Shown here piece after piece: positions 26,301 through 35,371 of a stretch of 64,000 nucleotides of DNA. The notes beneath the pieces are model-generated. The model was not told the origin of the DNA and did no database searches. It was given only the letters and a program-made list of their open reading frames with translations. Each line of letters opens with the position of its first letter. Within the stretch, counting starts at the first letter, position 1. The translations under genes were made by a program, and so were the position numbers. This DNA is from Bacteroidota bacterium (GTDB taxonomy: Bacteria; Bacteroidota; Bacteroidia; Flavobacteriales; Weeksellaceae), in contig JAEWOR010000008.1 in assembly GCA_023399595.1 (NCBI GenBank), positions 62,001 through 126,000 of the forward strand. Direction: 5' to 3'.

Positions 26301-27329
26301 ATGAGAATTATCGTACCAATGGCTGGACGAGGATCCAGACTACGCCCACATACTTTAACAGTTCCAAAACCGTTAATCCCAATTGGTGGAAAACCAATTG
26401 TACAAAGATTAGTAGAAGACATTACTAAAGTTGCAGGAGAAAAAATTGAAGAAATTGCTTTTATTATAGGTGATTTCGGTCCAGAAGTGGAACAATCCCT
26501 TATCGATATCGCAGAAAGTCTAGGTGCAAAAGGTAGCGTTTATACTCAAGATGAACCTCTAGGAACTGCACATGCTATAAAATGTGCGGAAGCATCCATG
26601 AAAGGTGATGTTGTAGTAGCTTTTGCCGACACTCTTTTCCGTGCAGATTTTATTTTGGACAAAAACTCAGATGGAGTAATTTGGGTGAAAAAAGTAGAAG
26701 ACCCTTCTGCGTTTGGCGTGGTAAAATTGGACGATTATGGTTTTATTACAGATTTTGTAGAGAAACCTCAAACTTTCGTTTCAGATTTAGCCATTATTGG
26801 TATTTATTATTTTAAATCCGCAGAGAAATTGATGGATGAGATTAATGATATCATGGATAAAAACATCATGGTAAGTGGAGAATATCAATTGACTACTGCT
26901 TTAGAAAATCTTAGAGCTAAAGGTGCTAAATTCTCTTTAGGAAAAGTGGATGATTGGATGGATTGTGGAAACAAAAATGCCACCGTGGAAACCAATGGAA
27001 AAATTCTTCAATACGAAAAAGAAGAAATGAAAAACTTCCCTGCTTCTGCAAAAATCACCAATTCATTAATTATTCCTCCTTGTTTTATCGGAGAAAACGT
27101 TGAAGTGAACAACTCTAAAATTGGACCTAATGTTTCTATTGGAAATGGCACTAAAGTTTTGAATTCTAATATTGAAAACTCATTAATCCAAGAAAAAACT
27201 GTTATTGATCATGGAAATCTATCCAATTCAATGATTGGAAATTCTGCGCAATATTATGGTGTTGCCAGAGAAATTTCGTTAGGAGATTATTCCGTTCTAG
27301 ACTTTTTATCAAAAGACGAAAACTTATAA
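26301..27329 (+). CDS. Sugar-phosphate nucleotidyltransferase with left-handed beta-helix
   Basis: A 342-residue enzyme. The N-terminal NTP-transferase domain carries the pyrophosphorylase signature MAGRGSRLRPHT (residues 7-18) and VPKPLIPIGGKPIV, with DEPLGTAHA and a metal-binding Asp in FADTLF. Residues of about 245-310 are hexapeptide repeats (IIPPCFIGENVEV, IGPNVSIGNGTKV) forming a left-handed beta-helix. It resembles glucose-1-phosphate thymidylyltransferase/GlmU-type enzymes and should make an NDP-sugar. The sugar cannot be decided. It probably feeds the pathway served by the upstream flippase. Confidence 0.88.
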   Translation: MRIIVPMAGRGSRLRPHTLTVPKPLIPIGGKPIVQRLVEDITKVAGEKIEEIAFIIGDFGPEVEQSLIDIAESLGAKGSVYTQDEPLGTAHAIKCAEASMKGDVVVAFADTLFRADFILDKNSDGVIWVKKVEDPSAFGVVKLDDYGFITDFVEKPQTFVSDLAIIGIYYFKSAEKLMDEINDIMDKNIMVSGEYQLTTALENLRAKGAKFSLGKVDDWMDCGNKNATVETNGKILQYEKEEMKNFPASAKITNSLIIPPCFIGENVEVNNSKIGPNVSIGNGTKVLNSNIENSLIQEKTVIDHGNLSNSMIGNSAQYYGVAREISLGDYSVLDFLSKDENL

Positions 27330-27339
27330 TTGATAAAAA

Positions 27340-27354
27340 ATACATATCTTTAAG
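27340..27354 (+). promoter_or_regulatory. Possible promoter element, same 15-mer as at 7793
   Basis: ATACATATCTTTAAG includes TATCTTTA, near the -7 consensus, with TTG at 27330-27332. The terminator stem begins inside it, so it may be partly coincidental. Confidence 0.25.
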
Positions 27355-27389
27355 CCAAAACACACAAAACATTTGTGTGTTTTGGCTTT
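27352..27389 (+). terminator. Strong intrinsic terminator
   Basis: A perfect 17-bp stem (AAGCCAAAACACACAAA with its complement) closed by a 3-nt loop (ACA). The 3' arm is U/G-rich and ends in TTT. It separates the nucleotidyltransferase from the DUF4292 gene. Confidence 0.8.
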
Positions 27390-27424
27390 AATATTGTAAT
27401 CTCTTTGCACATTAAGCAATAAAA

Positions 27425-28273
27425 ATGAAAAAAGTAATTTCACTCCTAATAATTGCCCTTGTTTTATATTCTTGTAAAGCAAAAAAAGCAATATCTAATA
27501 CCGAGGAAAACAATATTGATTCCACTCAAATAGCCAACAATTCAAGAAACCCAAAAGATATTAATAAACCTGTTGGAGATAAAATTAACTTTTATTCTAA
27601 AATTTTAATTCCCCTCAAGTTTGATCAAATAAAAATGTCTAGTAAAATAGATATTGAATCGGAAAACTATATTCCACAATTGGATGCTACCATTTATATT
27701 GCTAATGATGAAAAAATTTGGGCAAATCTAAGTGCTTTAATGGGCTTAACCGGAGCGAGAAGCCTTATTACACATGAAGGGCTGAAAGCTTATGTAAGAA
27801 CAAACAAAACTTATATAGATTCAGATTTTGAATATTTAAACAAATTATTGAACGTTAATTTTATTGATTACAAATCTGTAGAAAAAATTCTTATCGGTAG
27901 AACATTTTTACCAATTAATGACAGACAATTCCTCCTGACGAGGACTACGCAAGGTTATAAGCTCGCTTCAATAGAAAACCAAAAGATTGAAACAGAAGAG
28001 AACAATAGAGAATATAAAATCGCTCTTTATTACAATGAAACTTATGACCTTACAAAAGTAGATTTACAAGATGTTAATTCTTCTGACGGTTTAGAAATTG
28101 GTTATGATGGTTGGGAATCTTACAATGATATTCGCCTGCCAAAAAATGTTAAAATAATTATAAAAGGAAGCAAAAAAAGTCAAATATTAATAGAAAACAC
28201 GAAATTTGACTTTTCCAAGATGGATACGCGTTACGTGGTTCCTGCAAATTACAAGAAAATAGAAATTTCATGA
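27425..28273 (+). CDS. DUF4292 family lipoprotein
   Basis: A 282-residue lipoprotein. The signal peptide ends with the lipobox LYSC (Cys17). The remainder matches the DUF4292 pattern found in Bacteroidetes next to EnvC-like peptidases: KIDIESENYIPQLDATI, WANLSALMGLTGARSLIT, VEKILIGR and a LolA/LppX-like strand series. That half-barrel resemblance suggests lipid or hydrophobic ligand handling in the periplasm; this is inference. Its stop overlaps the EnvC-like gene start by 4 nt, so the two are translationally coupled. Confidence 0.85.
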   Translation: MKKVISLLIIALVLYSCKAKKAISNTEENNIDSTQIANNSRNPKDINKPVGDKINFYSKILIPLKFDQIKMSSKIDIESENYIPQLDATIYIANDEKIWANLSALMGLTGARSLITHEGLKAYVRTNKTYIDSDFEYLNKLLNVNFIDYKSVEKILIGRTFLPINDRQFLLTRTTQGYKLASIENQKIETEENNREYKIALYYNETYDLTKVDLQDVNSSDGLEIGYDGWESYNDIRLPKNVKIIIKGSKKSQILIENTKFDFSKMDTRYVVPANYKKIEIS

Positions 28274-29826
28274 TTAAAAGGATTAGTCTTTTTATAACTA
28301 TATTATCGGTTTGTAGTATTTATGCTCAAGATAAAGAAAAACTACAAAAACAAAACGCCGACCTAAAAAAACAAATTGCCGCTATTAACGCTGACTTAGC
28401 CAAAAGCCAAAGCCAGTCTAAGCTCTCTATTGCCTATTTGGACAATGTAAACAAGAAAATCTCACTGCGTGAAAAAGTTTATAATAACACTCAAAAAGAA
28501 AAGAGATTTATTGAAGATGACATCTATCTTCGTCAATTAGAAATCAACCGCCAAAACCGCGAATTAGCTGTTTTAAGAAAAAACTATGCTGAAGTTTTGG
28601 TAAAAGCTTATAAAAACAAAGGTGTTCAAAATAAAGTGACCTTCATTCTATCATCCAAAAATTTGGGCGAAGCTATTAGAAGGGTTCAATATTTAAAACA
28701 ATATTCAGATTATCAGGATAAAAAAGCCGCTGAAATAGGAAAAGCTGCAAGTATTTTGCAAAATACAATTGTTCAAAAACAACAATCTGTAAAACAAAAA
28801 GACAATCTATTAAACGATCAAAAGAAAGAACTTCTGACCATTTCAGTTGAGAAAGAACAGAAAGAGCAATTATTAAAAGAATTTAAACAAAACGAAGCTC
28901 AATTAACATCCGAACTTAGACAAAAACAAGCTCAATCTAAAAAATTAGAAGGCCAAATTCGTTCTATTATTGCAGAAGAAATAAGAATTGCAAAAGCTGA
29001 GGAAGAAGCTAGAAAAAAAGCGGAAGCTGAAAAAATTCGTTTAGCAAAAATAGCTGCAGAAAGAGAAAAAGCTCGTATTGAAGCAGAAAATAAAGCCAGA
29101 GCTGAAGCTTTAGAAAGAGAAAGAAAATTAGCGGAAGCTGAAGCAGCAAAAACAGCTGAACTAGCAAGAAAACGCGCTGAAGAAGAACGTAAAAGAACTG
29201 AAGATGCTAAAAAAGCTGAAGCCAGTGCAAGAGATGAAGCAAGAAGGGTTGCCGCTGCCAAAGAATCTGCAGAAGCCAATGCAAGAGCCAAAGCTGCATC
29301 CGACAAACTTATTGCTGCTAAAGCTGCAGAAGCTGCCTTAGAAAAGAAAAAAGAAGAAGACAAAAACAATGCTGAGAAAAAAGCAATGACAAGCTTTGGC
29401 GTTTCTACAGCATCAGGAAACAACTTTGCACAAAATAGAGGAAGAATGGGGTTCCCAGTAGATCGTGGAAATATTACTCACCGTTTTGGAAGACAACAAC
29501 ACCCAGTTTTCAAAAATATTGTTGAAGAAAATAATGGTATTAAAATCTCTGTTCCAGCAGGAACAAGAGCAAAATCTGTGTTCCCTGGAGTTGTTTCTTC
29601 AATAGTTCCAGAAGCAGACGGTACAAGAACTGTTATGGTAAGACACGGAGAATATTTTACCATTTATTCTAACCTTGCAAACACTAGTGTTTCTAAAGGA
29701 CAACAAGTGTCTGCAGGAACTCAACTAGGTACAGTAGGACAGGACTTTGACGGCTCTTACACCTTAGATTTCCAAGTTTGGAACAGTAGAAATCCAATGA
29801 ATCCATTAGAGTGGGTTTCTCAATAA
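28270..29826 (+). CDS. EnvC-like protein with degenerate M23 (LytM) domain
   Basis: A 518-residue exported protein: signal peptide (about 1-19, ending IYAQ), a long coiled coil (20-250), an Ala/Glu/Lys/Arg-rich segment (about 240-375), and a C-terminal LytM fold (395-518; ITHRFGRQQHPVF, KISVPAGTRAKSVFPG). The metal sites are missing. The canonical HxGxD position reads NNGIKI and the HxH position reads DFQVW. As in E. coli EnvC, this points to an amidase activator and not an active endopeptidase, acting at division-site peptidoglycan. The highly reiterated Ala/Glu codons create a long false ORF on the other strand. Confidence 0.9.
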   Translation: MIKRISLFITILSVCSIYAQDKEKLQKQNADLKKQIAAINADLAKSQSQSKLSIAYLDNVNKKISLREKVYNNTQKEKRFIEDDIYLRQLEINRQNRELAVLRKNYAEVLVKAYKNKGVQNKVTFILSSKNLGEAIRRVQYLKQYSDYQDKKAAEIGKAASILQNTIVQKQQSVKQKDNLLNDQKKELLTISVEKEQKEQLLKEFKQNEAQLTSELRQKQAQSKKLEGQIRSIIAEEIRIAKAEEEARKKAEAEKIRLAKIAAEREKARIEAENKARAEALERERKLAEAEAAKTAELARKRAEEERKRTEDAKKAEASARDEARRVAAAKESAEANARAKAASDKLIAAKAAEAALEKKKEEDKNNAEKKAMTSFGVSTASGNNFAQNRGRMGFPVDRGNITHRFGRQQHPVFKNIVEENNGIKISVPAGTRAKSVFPGVVSSIVPEADGTRTVMVRHGEYFTIYSNLANTSVSKGQQVSAGTQLGTVGQDFDGSYTLDFQVWNSRNPMNPLEWVSQ

Positions 29827-29855
29827 AAAAGTTTAACTTTGCAAAAAAAATTAAA

Positions 29856-30050
29856 ATGGAATCACTTACTATATTAGCACTTTCATGGCAACATTTATTA
29901 ATTGTTGCACTTATTGTAGTAGTCCTTTTTGGAGGTAGAAAAATACCTGAATTAATGAGAGGAGTAGGCTCAGGAATTAAAGAATTTAAGGATGCAGTAA
30001 AAGAAGAAGATAAAACTGCTGACAAAAAAGAGAACAACCCTAATTCTTAA
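29856..30050 (+). CDS. tatA: Twin-arginine translocase subunit TatA/TatE
   Basis: A 64-residue TatA-family protein with one N-terminal membrane helix (LLIVALIVVVLFGG), the conserved hinge FGGRKIPELMRGVG, an amphipathic helix IKEFKDAVKEE and a short charged tail. The ATG at 29856 is preferred; the frame is open upstream to 29811, but that part overlaps the previous gene's end. No tatC is adjacent. It sits 29 nt after the EnvC-like gene and 18 nt before the DUF4254 gene, probably in one transcript. Confidence 0.93.
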   Translation: MESLTILALSWQHLLIVALIVVVLFGGRKIPELMRGVGSGIKEFKDAVKEEDKTADKKENNPNS

Positions 30051-30068
30051 TTAAAGTCTTTCTACAGA

Positions 30069-30674
30069 ATGAATTTTTCAAAAAATGCTTGGATTGTTTT
30101 CAATACATCCATAGAGGATTATCATGTACAAGATGAAGTAGATACGCTTATCAATAATCCGTACCAAGAAAATACTTTGGAACGGATATTGTATGCTAAA
30201 AATTGGATTGACACCGTACAATGGCATTTAGAAGACATCATAAGAGATGAAAATATAAATCCTGTAGAAGCTCTTAAAATTAAGAGAAGAATAGACTCTT
30301 CAAATCAACAAAGAACTGATTTAGTGGAGTTTATAGATAGTTGGTTTCTTAACAAATATAAAGATATTCTTCCTAAAGAAACTGCTAAAATAAATACCGA
30401 AACACCAGCTTGGGCTGTAGACAGACTATCTATTTTAGCACTTAAAGTTTACCATATGAACTTAGAAGCCAATCGTGAAGACGCTTCTGAAGAACATAGA
30501 GCAAAATGTTTGGAGAAATTAAATGTTCTTCTTCTACAACAACAAGATTTATCGACTTCTATTGATACATTGCTTCAAGATATTGAAAACGGTGATGTTA
30601 AGATGAAGGTATATAAACAAATGAAAATGTATAACGATGAAAGTCTTAACCCAATCCTTTATAAAAAAGGGTAA
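30069..30674 (+). CDS. DUF4254 domain-containing protein
   Basis: A 201-residue, cytoplasmic, all-helical protein. It matches the DUF4254 pattern known to me from Bacteroidetes, with a conserved 'WHLEDIIRDE' segment followed by 'KRRIDSSNQQRTDLVE' and a later 'KVYHMNLEA' helix. Function is unknown. In other Bacteroidetes it often neighbours glycosyltransferase or cell-envelope genes. Here it lies between tatA and a lipoprotein gene. Confidence 0.8.
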   Translation: MNFSKNAWIVFNTSIEDYHVQDEVDTLINNPYQENTLERILYAKNWIDTVQWHLEDIIRDENINPVEALKIKRRIDSSNQQRTDLVEFIDSWFLNKYKDILPKETAKINTETPAWAVDRLSILALKVYHMNLEANREDASEEHRAKCLEKLNVLLLQQQDLSTSIDTLLQDIENGDVKMKVYKQMKMYNDESLNPILYKKG

Positions 30675-30679
30675 TTAAG

Positions 30680-31135
30680 ATGAAAAATTCATTTATTTTA
30701 TTTGTTATAAGTTCTTTTATTTTAACTTCTTGCGCATCTGAGAAAGCCAATATCTCTCCGATAACCCATATTTTTGGTAGTGAAGCAAATATTTCAAAAA
30801 ATGATAATTTAGACAGCTCATTTGTTTTTAACATAAAGCAAAATATTAACGCTTCTGAAATTTCGAATCTTATTTCTACATTTCCAAAAACAAAAAACGA
30901 TGCAGTAAATAATGAAGTCATTGTATTAAAAAGTGAACTACAAAATTATTTGTACGCATTGGATGCAGGAGATAAAATTTCAAAAGATAAGGCACTTAAA
31001 AATTTTGAAAAATCTTACAAAAGAACTCAAAAATTAAGAAAATTTTTGGTGCAAAGCGATGATGAAGTTGTGAATAGATATTTGGTAAGAATAAAAACCA
31101 ATATCACTTTAATAGAAGACGATTTAGCGAATTAA
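30680..31135 (+). CDS. Small lipoprotein of unknown function
   Basis: A 151-residue protein with a lipoprotein signal (lipobox LTSC, Cys18) followed by a charged, mostly helical region and no recognised domain. It starts 5 nt after the DUF4254 gene, so it is probably translated from the same transcript. It is likely attached to the inner leaflet of the outer membrane. Confidence 0.75.
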   Translation: MKNSFILFVISSFILTSCASEKANISPITHIFGSEANISKNDNLDSSFVFNIKQNINASEISNLISTFPKTKNDAVNNEVIVLKSELQNYLYALDAGDKISKDKALKNFEKSYKRTQKLRKFLVQSDDEVVNRYLVRIKTNITLIEDDLAN

Positions 31136-31161
31136 AACCACACAAACACCTTTTCTTTTAC

Positions 31162-31767
31162 ATGATAAAAATTCAAGCGGAAGCTAATGTTCCTACTGAA
31201 TATGGGCAATTCCGAATGATAGCATTTTCTGAAAACGAAAACGATTGGATGCCACATATGGCTATAATCTCCGAAAATACAGATTTTTCTAAACCTGTTA
31301 ACGTAAGATTTCATTCTGAATGTATTACAGGTGAAGTTTTCCATTCTAAAAAATGTGAATGTGGACAGCAACTAGAAGCAGCCATGAAATACATCCATGA
31401 AAAGGGGGGGGTAATTATTTATCTAAGACAAGAAGGCAGAAATATTGGCATTATTAATAAACTAAAAGCGTATGCTTTGCAGGAAAAAGGTTTAGACACC
31501 GTTCAAGCCAATTTAGAGTTAGGCTTACCTGCAGATGACAGAAACTTTAATGTTGCCATAGAAATTCTAAATCTGCTTAAAATAGAAAACATCAACCTTC
31601 TTACCAATAATCCTGAGAAAGTGAAGTTTGTAGAAAACAGCAATGTGCGTTTGAACTCAAGAATTCCACTGGAAATTCCCGCCAATGAAATAAGCAAAGG
31701 ATATCTTCAAACTAAAAAAGATTATTTCGGACATTTACTCAATATCAATACTGATAAAAAAGAATAA
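31162..31767 (+). CDS. ribA: GTP cyclohydrolase II
   Basis: A 201-residue, stand-alone GTP cyclohydrolase II, first step of riboflavin synthesis. Zinc ligands appear as HSECITGEVFHSKKCECGQQL (split: SECITGEVF, SKKCECGQQL), followed by the GTP-binding YLRQEGRNIGI segment and LGLPADDR and LLTNNPEKV. There is no fused DHBP synthase domain. A run of eight G bases (31394-31401) encodes part of EKGGVI in an otherwise AT-rich gene. A terminator follows. Confidence 0.95.
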   Translation: MIKIQAEANVPTEYGQFRMIAFSENENDWMPHMAIISENTDFSKPVNVRFHSECITGEVFHSKKCECGQQLEAAMKYIHEKGGVIIYLRQEGRNIGIINKLKAYALQEKGLDTVQANLELGLPADDRNFNVAIEILNLLKIENINLLTNNPEKVKFVENSNVRLNSRIPLEIPANEISKGYLQTKKDYFGHLLNINTDKKE

Positions 31768-31768
31768 A

Positions 31769-31796
31769 AAAAAGCCTCTCAATCGAGAGGCTTTTT
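31769..31796 (+). terminator. Bidirectional terminator after ribA
   Basis: A 12-bp perfect stem (AAAAAGCCTCTC with GAGAGGCTTTTT) and an AATC loop between convergent genes. Confidence 0.92.
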
Positions 31797-31815
31797 GTGA
31801 ATTATTTTGTTGTGA

Positions 31816-32346
31816 TTATTTTAAAACCTTAGTTTTAGAATCATCAATATTAAAATATTTAATTACTGCATTATAATCTTTTAAATCTACTGGTGAAGAA
31901 CCATTTGCCATTTTTAGATTTCCATAATGATCCGCCGGAACAATTACAATTCTAAACTTTCTCTGAGGACTGATATAAGTAGTATTAGCCAAAGCAAAAT
32001 CCGCATCTACATATAGTGCAATATCACCTGAACTGAAATCTCCAGTATAATCAACTACTCCTCCACCTGATGGATAAAAAGTATAAGGCATTGGTTTCCA
32101 AACAGGATCCCCATTTAGAGCAGCAACATAAAATAAAATCATATCACCACCTTGTAAAGTTTGTGGTAAATTTCTTACATATTCATAAGCATTGGTCCCC
32201 GCGACATTGGTAAAAACTGGATTTGTAATGTCATAAGTTGCTCCAATAGTATCATAGTCCTGAAAAGGTACATCATTGTTATCATCACAGCTATAAATAA
32301 ATAACGATGCAAATGCTAACAAAAATAAAGGAAGGTATTTTCTCAT
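31816..32346 (-). CDS. Lipoprotein of unknown function
   Basis: A 176-residue predicted lipoprotein. The signal peptide ends YSC at Cys20, followed by acidic residues (DDNNDV), a pattern that in Bacteroidetes may favour surface-exposed lipoproteins. The mature part is beta-rich (TYDITNPVFTNVAGTNAYE, FRIVIVPAD) with no recognised domain. Single gene, divergent from the GH3 gene. Confidence 0.72.
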   Translation of the reverse strand: MRKYLPLFLLAFASLFIYSCDDNNDVPFQDYDTIGATYDITNPVFTNVAGTNAYEYVRNLPQTLQGGDMILFYVAALNGDPVWKPMPYTFYPSGGGVVDYTGDFSSGDIALYVDADFALANTTYISPQRKFRIVIVPADHYGNLKMANGSSPVDLKDYNAVIKYFNIDDSKTKVLK

Positions 32347-32460
32347 TTTAATTTTTTTTAATTGTTATTGAAATCATTTATTCAAATCATATACCAAAAC
32401 ATCAAAAAACTTTCTGTGATCAATTTTATAATTGTATTTTTGTTCATATTCTTTATAAAA

Positions 32461-34173
32461 ATGAAAAAGATTTTTTGCAGTTTACTAATTGTCTGCCTTT
32501 CTGTTAGCACTCCTATTAATGCACAGTACACCCCTAAAAATATTTCTCCAGAAAAAGTTCAAGAAGCCCAAAATTGGGTAAATAAAACTTATAATTCTTT
32601 ATCTCAGGATGAAAAATTAGGTCAATTATTCATTGTTGCCCTTTATACCAACAAAGGTGAAGACTTTATTAATAATATTAGAAACATTGTTGTTAATGAC
32701 AAAATTGGTGGACTTATATTAATGCAAGACGATCCAGTAAGACATATTAATTTAGTGAATGAGTTCCAATCTAAATCTAAAGTTCCATTAATGATAGGCA
32801 TGGATGCAGAATGGGGAATTTACCAAAGAATAGCTTCTGCACATAAATATCCTTGGGCTATGACTTTAGGTGCAATTCAAGATAAAACATTGATTTATCA
32901 AATGGCGCAGAAAATTGCTGAAGATTGTAAAAGATTAGGTGTAAACTGGGATTTTGCTCCTGTTGTTGACGTGAATACCAATCCTAATAACCCTATTATC
33001 GGCAACAGAAGTTTTGGATCTGAAGTAAAAAATGTAGTTAATTCTGCACAAGCTTATGCTGATGGATTACAGGATTCAAATATTTTGGCGGCTATCAAAC
33101 ATTTCCCGGGACATGGTGATACAAGTACAGATTCTCATTTAGATTTACCCGTTGTTTCTCATAATTTAACTCGTTTAAATGAAATAGAATTAGCTCCTTT
33201 TACAGAATTGGCGCATTCAGGAATTGGAGGCGTTATGGTAGCTCATTTATATGTTCCAAGTTTAGAAAATGGAAAAGGCATTCCTGCATCGGTTTCTAAA
33301 AATATTATTACAGGAATTTTAAAAGAAAAAATTGGTTACAAAGGTTTAATCATTACAGATGCCCTAAACATGGCTGCTGTTGCCAATAAATATCAACCTG
33401 GAGTATTAGACGCAATGGCTTTTAAAGCAGGAAATGACATTATGCTATTTTCTCAAGATGTTGCAACAGGAAAAAAACTCATTCAAGAAGCTTTAAACAA
33501 AGGGGAAATTTCTCCATCAAGACTTGAAGAAAGTGTAAAGAAAATTCTGTTGGCTAAATATTATTTGGGATTACAACAATATACACCGAAAAACCCTACA
33601 AATGTTGTTGCAGACATCAATAATGATTCTCATAAAAAATTAGTTCAAAATCTTTACAGCAATGCTTTAACGCTTTTAAAAGACAAAAAAGATTTACTTC
33701 CTTTACAAAAAGGCGAAACCATTTATTATGTTCCTTTGGAAGAAGCTCCTCATCAAGTTTTTGCAGATAAACTTTCTCAAAACAGAAACATAATTATTAA
33801 AAAAGCCAATGAAATAAATAGCATTCCATCACATTCAACCGTAATTGTTGGTTTCCATAAAGATAATTCTACAGCTTATAAATCTTATAAAATTTCTGCG
33901 AATTCAAAAAGAATACTTGCTGACCTAAGCAAAAAGAATAAGGTGGTTTTAAGCGTTTTTGGAAGTCCTTATGCTTTAAAAGATATTGATCTTAAAAAAG
34001 TTTCAACAGTAGTTGTGGCTTACGAAAACAATGAAGATTCTATGAATTCGACTGCAGAAGCTTTAGTTGGTAAAACAAAAATAAGTGGAAAACTACCCGT
34101 TTTAGTGAATGAAGATTTAAAACCAGAAATGGGATTAACTCTTGAAGCCAACAACCAAAATTTAAGAAACTAA
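32461..34173 (+). CDS. Glycoside hydrolase family 3 protein (beta-N-acetylhexosaminidase-like)
   Basis: A 570-residue exported enzyme. The ATG at 32461 begins a proper signal peptide (ending INAQ); the open frame starting at 32362 would place 33 extra hydrophobic residues in front and is not preferred. The GH3 signature KHFPGHGDTSTDSH holds the His used as general acid in NagZ-type enzymes, and LIITDALNM holds the nucleophile Asp. A second GH3-C-like domain follows from about residue 380. It lacks the beta-lactamase-type extension seen in some Bacteroidetes homologues. Probably acts on peptidoglycan-derived or other amino-sugar glycans in the periplasm. bshA follows after 4 nt. Confidence 0.88.
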   Translation: MKKIFCSLLIVCLSVSTPINAQYTPKNISPEKVQEAQNWVNKTYNSLSQDEKLGQLFIVALYTNKGEDFINNIRNIVVNDKIGGLILMQDDPVRHINLVNEFQSKSKVPLMIGMDAEWGIYQRIASAHKYPWAMTLGAIQDKTLIYQMAQKIAEDCKRLGVNWDFAPVVDVNTNPNNPIIGNRSFGSEVKNVVNSAQAYADGLQDSNILAAIKHFPGHGDTSTDSHLDLPVVSHNLTRLNEIELAPFTELAHSGIGGVMVAHLYVPSLENGKGIPASVSKNIITGILKEKIGYKGLIITDALNMAAVANKYQPGVLDAMAFKAGNDIMLFSQDVATGKKLIQEALNKGEISPSRLEESVKKILLAKYYLGLQQYTPKNPTNVVADINNDSHKKLVQNLYSNALTLLKDKKDLLPLQKGETIYYVPLEEAPHQVFADKLSQNRNIIIKKANEINSIPSHSTVIVGFHKDNSTAYKSYKISANSKRILADLSKKNKVVLSVFGSPYALKDIDLKKVSTVVVAYENNEDSMNSTAEALVGKTKISGKLPVLVNEDLKPEMGLTLEANNQNLRN

Positions 34174-34177
34174 CAAC

Positions 34178-35320
34178 ATGAAAATAGGAATTCTTTGCTA
34201 TCCAACCTATGGAGGAAGTGGAATTGTTGCCACAGAATTAGGAATGTCACTCGCTAATAAAGGTTATGATGTACATTTTATAAGTTCTGCATTACCTGCA
34301 AGATTGGACATTACCAATCCGAATATCTTTTTCCATAAGGTGAATGTACAGACGTATCCACTCTTTCAATATCAACCTTATGATATAGCTTTAAGCTCCA
34401 TGATTTATCGTGTCGTAAAATTGTACAAATTAGATTTACTTCATGCCCATTACGCCATTCCTTATGCATACGCAGCTTATACGGCAAAACAAATGTTACA
34501 AGAGGATGATCAGGATGTTCCTTTGGTAACCACTTTACACGGAACCGATATTACATTAGTAGGTCAACATCCAAGTTATAAACACGCCGTTGAATTTTCT
34601 ATTAATCAATCGGATACCATTACCGCAGTTTCTGAAAGTTTAAAAAAAGACACCCTCCAATTTTTTAATATTAAAAAAGATATTGAAGTCATCACCAACT
34701 TTATAGACAATTCTATTTTGGAAGATTGTAATGATTGTCAACGTACTCAATTTGCAAAACCCGATGAAAAAATATTGATTCATGTTTCCAATTTGCGACC
34801 AGTAAAAAGAATTGAAGATGTATTGCAAATTTTCAAAAATGTAGAAAAGAAAATAAAATCTAAACTCATCATCATTGGTGAAGGTCCCGAAATGGAAAAA
34901 ATAAGTCAATTCTTAGAAGAAAATCCAGATCTTATTTCTAAAATCCGTTTGCTAGGAAAAGTAAATGATTTGTATAGAATTTTACAGCTGTCGGATGTGT
35001 TTTTACTTCCTTCTGAACAAGAAAGTTTTGGTTTAGCAGCTTTAGAAGCAATGGCGGCTTATACACCTGTAATTAGCTCTAATGCAGGGGGAATTCCAGA
35101 AGTAAATATTCAAGGGGAAACGGGTTATCTCGCAGAAATAGGAAACGTAGAAGTAATGAGCAATTACACGATAAAACTTCTCAGCGATGAAGATTTATTG
35201 GCAAAAATGAAGATAAATGCTAAAAAACAAGCTTTAAAATTCGATTTGAAGAAGATTCTTCCTCTATATGAAGACATGTACAAAAAAACCATTGAAAATT
35301 TCAAATCACAAACTAAATAA
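34178..35320 (+). CDS. bshA: N-acetyl-alpha-D-glucosaminyl L-malate synthase
   Basis: A 380-residue GT4-family glycosyltransferase. The opening GILCYPTYGGSGIVATELG is the diagnostic BshA glycine-rich loop, followed by LLHAHYAIPYA, TTLHGTDITLVG, the HVSNLRPVKR segment and the nucleotide-sugar motif EQESFGLAALEAMA. BshA joins UDP-GlcNAc to L-malate, first step of bacillithiol synthesis, the low-molecular-weight thiol of several Firmicutes and Bacteroidetes. The later genes bshB and bshC are not in the window. It is 4 nt after the GH3 gene. Confidence 0.95.
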   Translation: MKIGILCYPTYGGSGIVATELGMSLANKGYDVHFISSALPARLDITNPNIFFHKVNVQTYPLFQYQPYDIALSSMIYRVVKLYKLDLLHAHYAIPYAYAAYTAKQMLQEDDQDVPLVTTLHGTDITLVGQHPSYKHAVEFSINQSDTITAVSESLKKDTLQFFNIKKDIEVITNFIDNSILEDCNDCQRTQFAKPDEKILIHVSNLRPVKRIEDVLQIFKNVEKKIKSKLIIIGEGPEMEKISQFLEENPDLISKIRLLGKVNDLYRILQLSDVFLLPSEQESFGLAALEAMAAYTPVISSNAGGIPEVNIQGETGYLAEIGNVEVMSNYTIKLLSDEDLLAKMKINAKKQALKFDLKKILPLYEDMYKKTIENFKSQTK

Positions 35321-35371
35321 TGCACTGATTTAAAAAAATTCATATATTTAATAGAAGTTAATCTTGAATAT

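Noticed and set aside
28932..29423. 163-residue Ala/Ser-rich reading frame opposite the EnvC-like gene
   Set aside because: It is the mirror of reiterated Ala/Glu/Lys codons in the coiled coil; no start context, no homology.
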